Shown: positions 60,421 to 64,000 of the stretch, piece by piece | Layout of the letters: each line of letters opens with the position of its first letter | Numbering within the stretch: position 1 is the stretch's first letter | Source of the DNA: Nageia nagi | Taxonomy: Eukaryota > Pinophyta | Length of the DNA: 64,000 nucleotides | NCBI GenBank assembly: GCA_050084985.1 | Contig: JBITNC010000001.1 | Span: 179,738,001 to 179,802,000, forward strand | Direction of reading: 5' to 3' | The notes under the pieces: model-generated | What the model saw: only the letters and a program-made list of their open reading frames with translations | Databases searched by the model: none | What the model was told of the DNA's origin: nothing | Program-made: the position numbers and the translations under genes

Positions 60421-60826
60421 TGAGACTCTAATTAAGGTAATGGGTATGATGCACAATTTGAGGATGCATATTAATTCAAAACCCCATATCATTAGTGATA
60501 TTGATGTTCAAGTTGTAAAAATCCCACCAAAGTATTATCTATTGCTAAGTCAAAATTGGTTAGACACTTTGAATGGTTTCTAGTTTACAGATTTCAAGTA
60601 CATATGCCTCTCATTGAAAGGAGTGTCAAATTAAATGAAGTTTCAAAGTGAGTCATACTTTAAGAACCTCATTACAAAGTATAATCAAACCAATCAAATG
60701 GCCATAGTTGAAGAGGACTTGGTAGTTTATTGCTTTGATATTGTTGATCCTCCTATCCCTTGTCATGACTATAACTCAAGTTAAGATTCTACCTCACAAA
60801 GGAATAAGCAATTAGAAAAGGAATAT

Positions 60827-61225
60827 TGGATCATTCAATTTTAAGGGTCCAAATCCAAGATGGGAGGTGGATCAAGCATCAAACTATAAATCCTAAAGAA
60901 GAAGAAGTATCAAGCTTCCTTCAAACTAGAATTCTCATGCACATGCAACATGGTGAAGTATAAGACTTTCATTTAAGGCATTAAAATGGCCTTAGCCATA
61001 GGAGTGGAGAATCTCATTATGATTGGAGATTCAAAATTGGTTGTTAACCAAGTCTAGAATCAATATGAATGTAAGGAAACTCATTTAAACCAATATTATT
61101 TAAGGGTATGGAGTCTTATAAAAGGCTTGAAAACCTTTAACATCAAGACCATTCCCAAGAAGTAGAACATAGTAGCAAATTTTCTGGCAATGGTTGCAAG
61201 TACCTTCCAACCAGTGGAAGGAACC
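60827..61225 (+). pseudogene. Plant-type (archaeal-like) RNase H upstream of RT
   Basis: Reading from 60827: WIIQF, a stop where the first catalytic Asp should be, GSKSKMGGG; then FSCTCNMVKYKTFI (the C-T-N-N-x-A-E-Y-x-A block, Glu lost), GIKMALAIGVENLIMIGDSK (third motif, Asp kept), LVVNQV, and later IKTIPKK, IVANFLAMVAS, matching the end of the fold (P-R/K-x-x-N-x-x-A-D-x-L-A). One frame with four or five stops covers the whole domain. It stands between protease and RT, while the retroviral RNase H is in its usual place after RT. Confidence 0.78.
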
Positions 61226-61659
61226 AAACTAAAGAGGTTCATGATCTAGATACTATACAATCCCACTATGCTAGATAATATTGATGTTATTCAATTCTTT
61301 GATGATGACAAGTACATCGATAACTTCATGTCCAAAGAAAGAGTCTTCACATCTCAATGAATCAAAGAAGAAGCAAAGAATCCAACACATGATGATCAAC
61401 TAGAGGAACAAAATAAGTATGTAGATGATTACCTCCAACTCAAGACCAACAAGCTTCCCATAGGGGTCATAAAGTTCATGAGACTTTTTGATCAAGATGT
61501 TGTTCAAGAAAACAAATTGAAAGAGCACATAAATGAGGAGCAAACTAAAAAAATATCAATTTGGAAATGGAGAAAGATCCAAAGTACATCCTTCTTGGGT
61601 AGTCTTGCATAGGAAAATTAAGAGAATAAATCATACAAACCTATTGAGAATACATTGAC

Positions 61660-62480
61660 ACGATAGCCTAGACATATGACTAGTTGAAAACCTATAATCC
61701 TAACATAATCACTCATACTATTCCCTTGAAATCGAATACAAATCCATTAAGGAAAAAAAGGTTGTTGAATCCTCTATTAGAATTTACGATTCTCTAGGAA
61801 ATCCAAAAGCTAGTTTAGTCAGGGATCATTTTTCCCATCAGGCACTCAACTTGAGTAGCTAAAATTATCATAGTTAGAAAGAATTCTAGTTATATAAGAG
61901 TGTGCATTGATTTTAAATATTTGAACTAGGCTTAAAACAAGGATAACTACCCATTTCCCACCCTATATGAAATCTTACAAATGGTTAATGGCTCTCAAAT
62001 GATGTTATTTATAGATGGCTACTCTAGATACAATAAGGTCCAAATGGATAAGAGGGATATATTGAAGAATTCCCACCATTACCAAATGGGGAATCTTTGC
62101 TTATAGTCATATGCCATTTGGAATGATTAACATTAAGGCCACATTTCAAATAACCATGGAATTTGCTTTCAAAGGTCTAGGTGGAAAAAATATAGTCATT
62201 TACATGGATGACTTTACTATTTACTCTAAATATGTGAATGATAATCCTTGACACCTAAGGAAGTTTTTTCAGAGATGTAGTAAGTTTTTATGATTTATCT
62301 CAACCCAAATAAATGCATCTTCAAGGTTACTAAGGCTAGGATTCTTGGACATGTTATCTTTGAGAAAAAAATCTCCATTGATCCTGAAAGGGTAGAAACC
62401 ATAGAAAAGATTTGTTACCCATCAACACCAAAAGAGCTCATATATTTCATGTGGAAGATCAACTTCATCCAAAAGTACAT
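61660..62480 (+). pseudogene. Ty3 reverse transcriptase (decayed)
   Basis: Recognisable in several frames: YNPNIITHTIPLKSNTNP (about 61.69 kb), VRKNSSYIRVCIDFKYLN (about 61.87 kb), KDNYPFPTLYEIL, FIDGYSRYNKVQM (about 62.01 kb), KWGIFAYSHMPFGMINIKAT (about 62.09 kb), and the active site YMDD at 62201-62212. The last third continues in the frame starting 62290 (LNPNKCIF, ILGHVIFEKKISIDPERV). It copies element RNA into DNA in an intact element; here frame changes abolish it. Confidence 0.82.
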
Positions 62481-62990
62481 CTTTAGGTATACAAAAATTT
62501 TTAAATCACTCACTGAGATGATGAATAAGGATACTAAAATTAAATGTAATAATGAAGTGAAGAAATCATTCCATGATATTAAGGAGGCTATTTCTAGGGC
62601 AACTATCCTCATCCATCTAGATTATAAAAATCCTTTCTATATATATTCATTCACTTCAAATCATTTGGTCATAGGGGTCCTAACTCAAAGGGATGAAGAA
62701 GATAAAGAGAAACCCATTTCATGAGTGCTCCTTTGAGAGACATGGTATTGAGATACCCATGTTGCACAAGTAGGACTATGCTTTGATGTAAGCAATGAAG
62801 ACATTTTACCAATACATCATGCATAGTGAAGTGATTTCCATTATCCTTGGCCTAGTAGTAAAAAACTTGCTATCCCAACAAGAGTTGGGTGTTCAAAGAG
62901 GAAAATGGGTCTCAACCCTTCAAGAGTTTGATTTATCCATTCATCCAATAAGGATTGTTAGAGAAAAAGGGCTCAACTAGATATTAACAT
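62481..62990 (+). pseudogene. Ty3 RNase H (decayed)
   Basis: The frame to 62724 reads TKIKCNNEVKKSFHDIKEAI, ILIHLDYKNPFYIYSF, HLVIGVLTQRDEEDKEKPIS, the normal start of Ty3 RNase H with the first catalytic Asp replaced (YSFTS where Y-x-D-A-S is usual). After a break, 62795-62980 continues KTFYQYIM and GKWVSTLQEFDLSIHPIRIV, the end of the module. Position directly after RT is standard. Confidence 0.7.
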
Positions 62991-64000
62991 CATATCAAGA
63001 TGATACAATGATAAGCTCATCAAAAGAACTAATGGACATGTCTCATAAAGTTTGTTAGATTGTTACTCCATCAGATTCCTAGTATACAGATATTGTATGT
63101 TACATAACTTCAAGTGCATATTCCCCAAATTTTATTTTAGCACAAAATAGTGTTTTTAGATATAGGATATCTAGGTTTATGATAAATATGGGGTTCTCTA
63201 CAAGAAGAATTATCATAGTATTTTATTAAGATGCCTAGAAAAAGAAGAGGCTCATAAAATTCTTAAGGAATTTCACAATTAAGAAGGTGGAATAGGAAAC
63301 ACATCAAGGAATGCTCTTGTACATCAAATTCTCCATGCAAAATATTATTGGCATTTCCTCTTTTGAGATGCATAAAACTATTCTAAATCTTATCATGATT
63401 GCCAAACTACAATAGGAAGGGAAAAGTTCTCAAGCATTCCCCTATAGCCAATTTTGGAATCAAAGCCATTTTCCAAGTGGGGACTAGATTTTGTATGTGT
63501 AATCAACCTTTTTTCCTCTATGAAGCATCAGTTCATCCTTACTACCATAAGATGGACTAAGGCTATAGTGACAAAAAACCCAATTCCAAAGTGGTCATCC
63601 AATTTCTAGAGGATTATATTTTGACTTAGTTTGGCTATCCCTTTTCCATAATGTATGAAAATGGTCTTAGTTTCAATTCAATCAAGTTATCAACTTGGGC
63701 TTATGAACATAATATTACCATAGTACTCTACCAACTACTACCTTCAAGGAAATGGCTTAGCGGAGTCAACCAATAACAAATTGCTTACTATCCTTCAAAA
63801 GTTACTAGACAAAATTCTTAGAGATTGGCATAGTAAGTTGAAGTATGACCTTTGGGTGAACTACATTAGAGTGAAGAATGCACTTGAAATGAGCTCTTTT
63901 GAACTAGTTTATGAAACAAACCTATTCTTTTTAACTCAACTAAAAATTAGCACAATGCACGTTATGAAGGATTACCTAAAAGTAAATGATGCCTTGGAAA
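62991..64000 (+). pseudogene. Ty3 integrase, window-truncated
   Basis: The zinc-binding part is not clear. Core motifs: SGDWILYV at about 63480 (first Asp region, damaged), HQFILTTIRWTKAI, then, after frame changes, YLQGNGLAESTNNKLLTILQ (about 63740-63800) with the third acidic residue and RDWHSKLKYDLWVNYIRVKN and SSFELVYETN, which close the core. The gene runs past the window end. Confidence 0.7.

Larger units (their letters stand above)
57420..64000 (+). mobile_element. Decayed Ty3/gypsy element with aRNH-RT-RNH-IN order (window-truncated)
   Basis: Plus-strand domains in order: gag (about 58240-58700), protease (about 60240-60420), plant-type RNase H (60827-61225), RT (about 61660-62480), retroviral RNase H (to about 62990) and integrase (63000 to the window end). 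Stops and frame changes occur throughout. It is the same architecture as the minus-strand element at 5.07-11.06 kb, and wording in RT and integrase is similar, so both belong to one broad family. Neither LTR is visible. Confidence 0.75.

Noticed and set aside
1-64000. CRISPR array, bacterial operon or prophage
   Set aside because: Repeats are LTR-type, coding is plant retroelement-type, and there are no operons, ribosome-binding sites or spacer arrays.

Overview
The window looks like repeat-packed nuclear DNA from a land plant with a large genome. It is mostly very AT-rich, decayed LTR-retrotransposon sequence, and I see no host gene, tRNA, rRNA or bacterial-type feature. The species cannot be named from this sequence. 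Plant origin rests on Ty1/copia and chromodomain-bearing Ty3/gypsy elements with initiator-Met-tRNA primer sites, nested insertions, and stop codons that look like C-to-T decay.

Layout, left to right. (1) 1-1102: 3' end and right LTR of a copia element, inserted into the tail of a long Ty3-type LTR (1103-1486). (2) 2325-4102, minus: a long decayed ORF of unknown identity. (3) 5.07-11.06 kb, minus: a decayed Ty3/gypsy element with integrase, RNase H, reverse transcriptase and, upstream of RT, a second plant-type RNase H. (4) 13.15-35.83 kb, plus: an old chromovirus with very long LTRs (right LTR about 5.05 kb, left LTR truncated), about 4.7 kb of broken gag-pol and a chromodomain-like tail. 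(5) 19626-28867, minus, nested in that chromovirus pol: a young 9.24-kb copia element with near-identical 1.95-kb LTRs, perfect TACTA target duplication, primer site, polypurine tracts and a nearly intact gag-pol polyprotein broken once by a one-base frame change near the Gag N-terminus. (6) 36-37.7 kb, minus: faint gag-like remains. (7) 38.83-43.35 kb: a further diverged copy of the long chromovirus LTR. (8) 43.35-55.67 kb: mostly unrecognised AT-rich DNA with one minus-strand LTR edge (47212) and one copia-type LTR plus primer site (51376-52156). (9) 55670-56824: a second decayed ORF of unknown identity. (10) 57.4-64 kb, plus: another decayed Ty3/gypsy element with the same order as (3) (gag, protease, plant-type RNase H, RT, RNase H, integrase), cut by the window end.

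The only nearly functional genetic unit is the copia element. Its primer site, polypurine tract, LTR promoter and Gag-PR-IN-RT-RNaseH polyprotein together make a copy-and-paste cycle. Everything else is fossil sequence of different ages. The points most worth a second look are the RNase H upstream of RT in two separate elements, the two unidentified decayed ORFs, and the dense array of TCCGGA and TGANNTCA palindromes in the young copia LTR.
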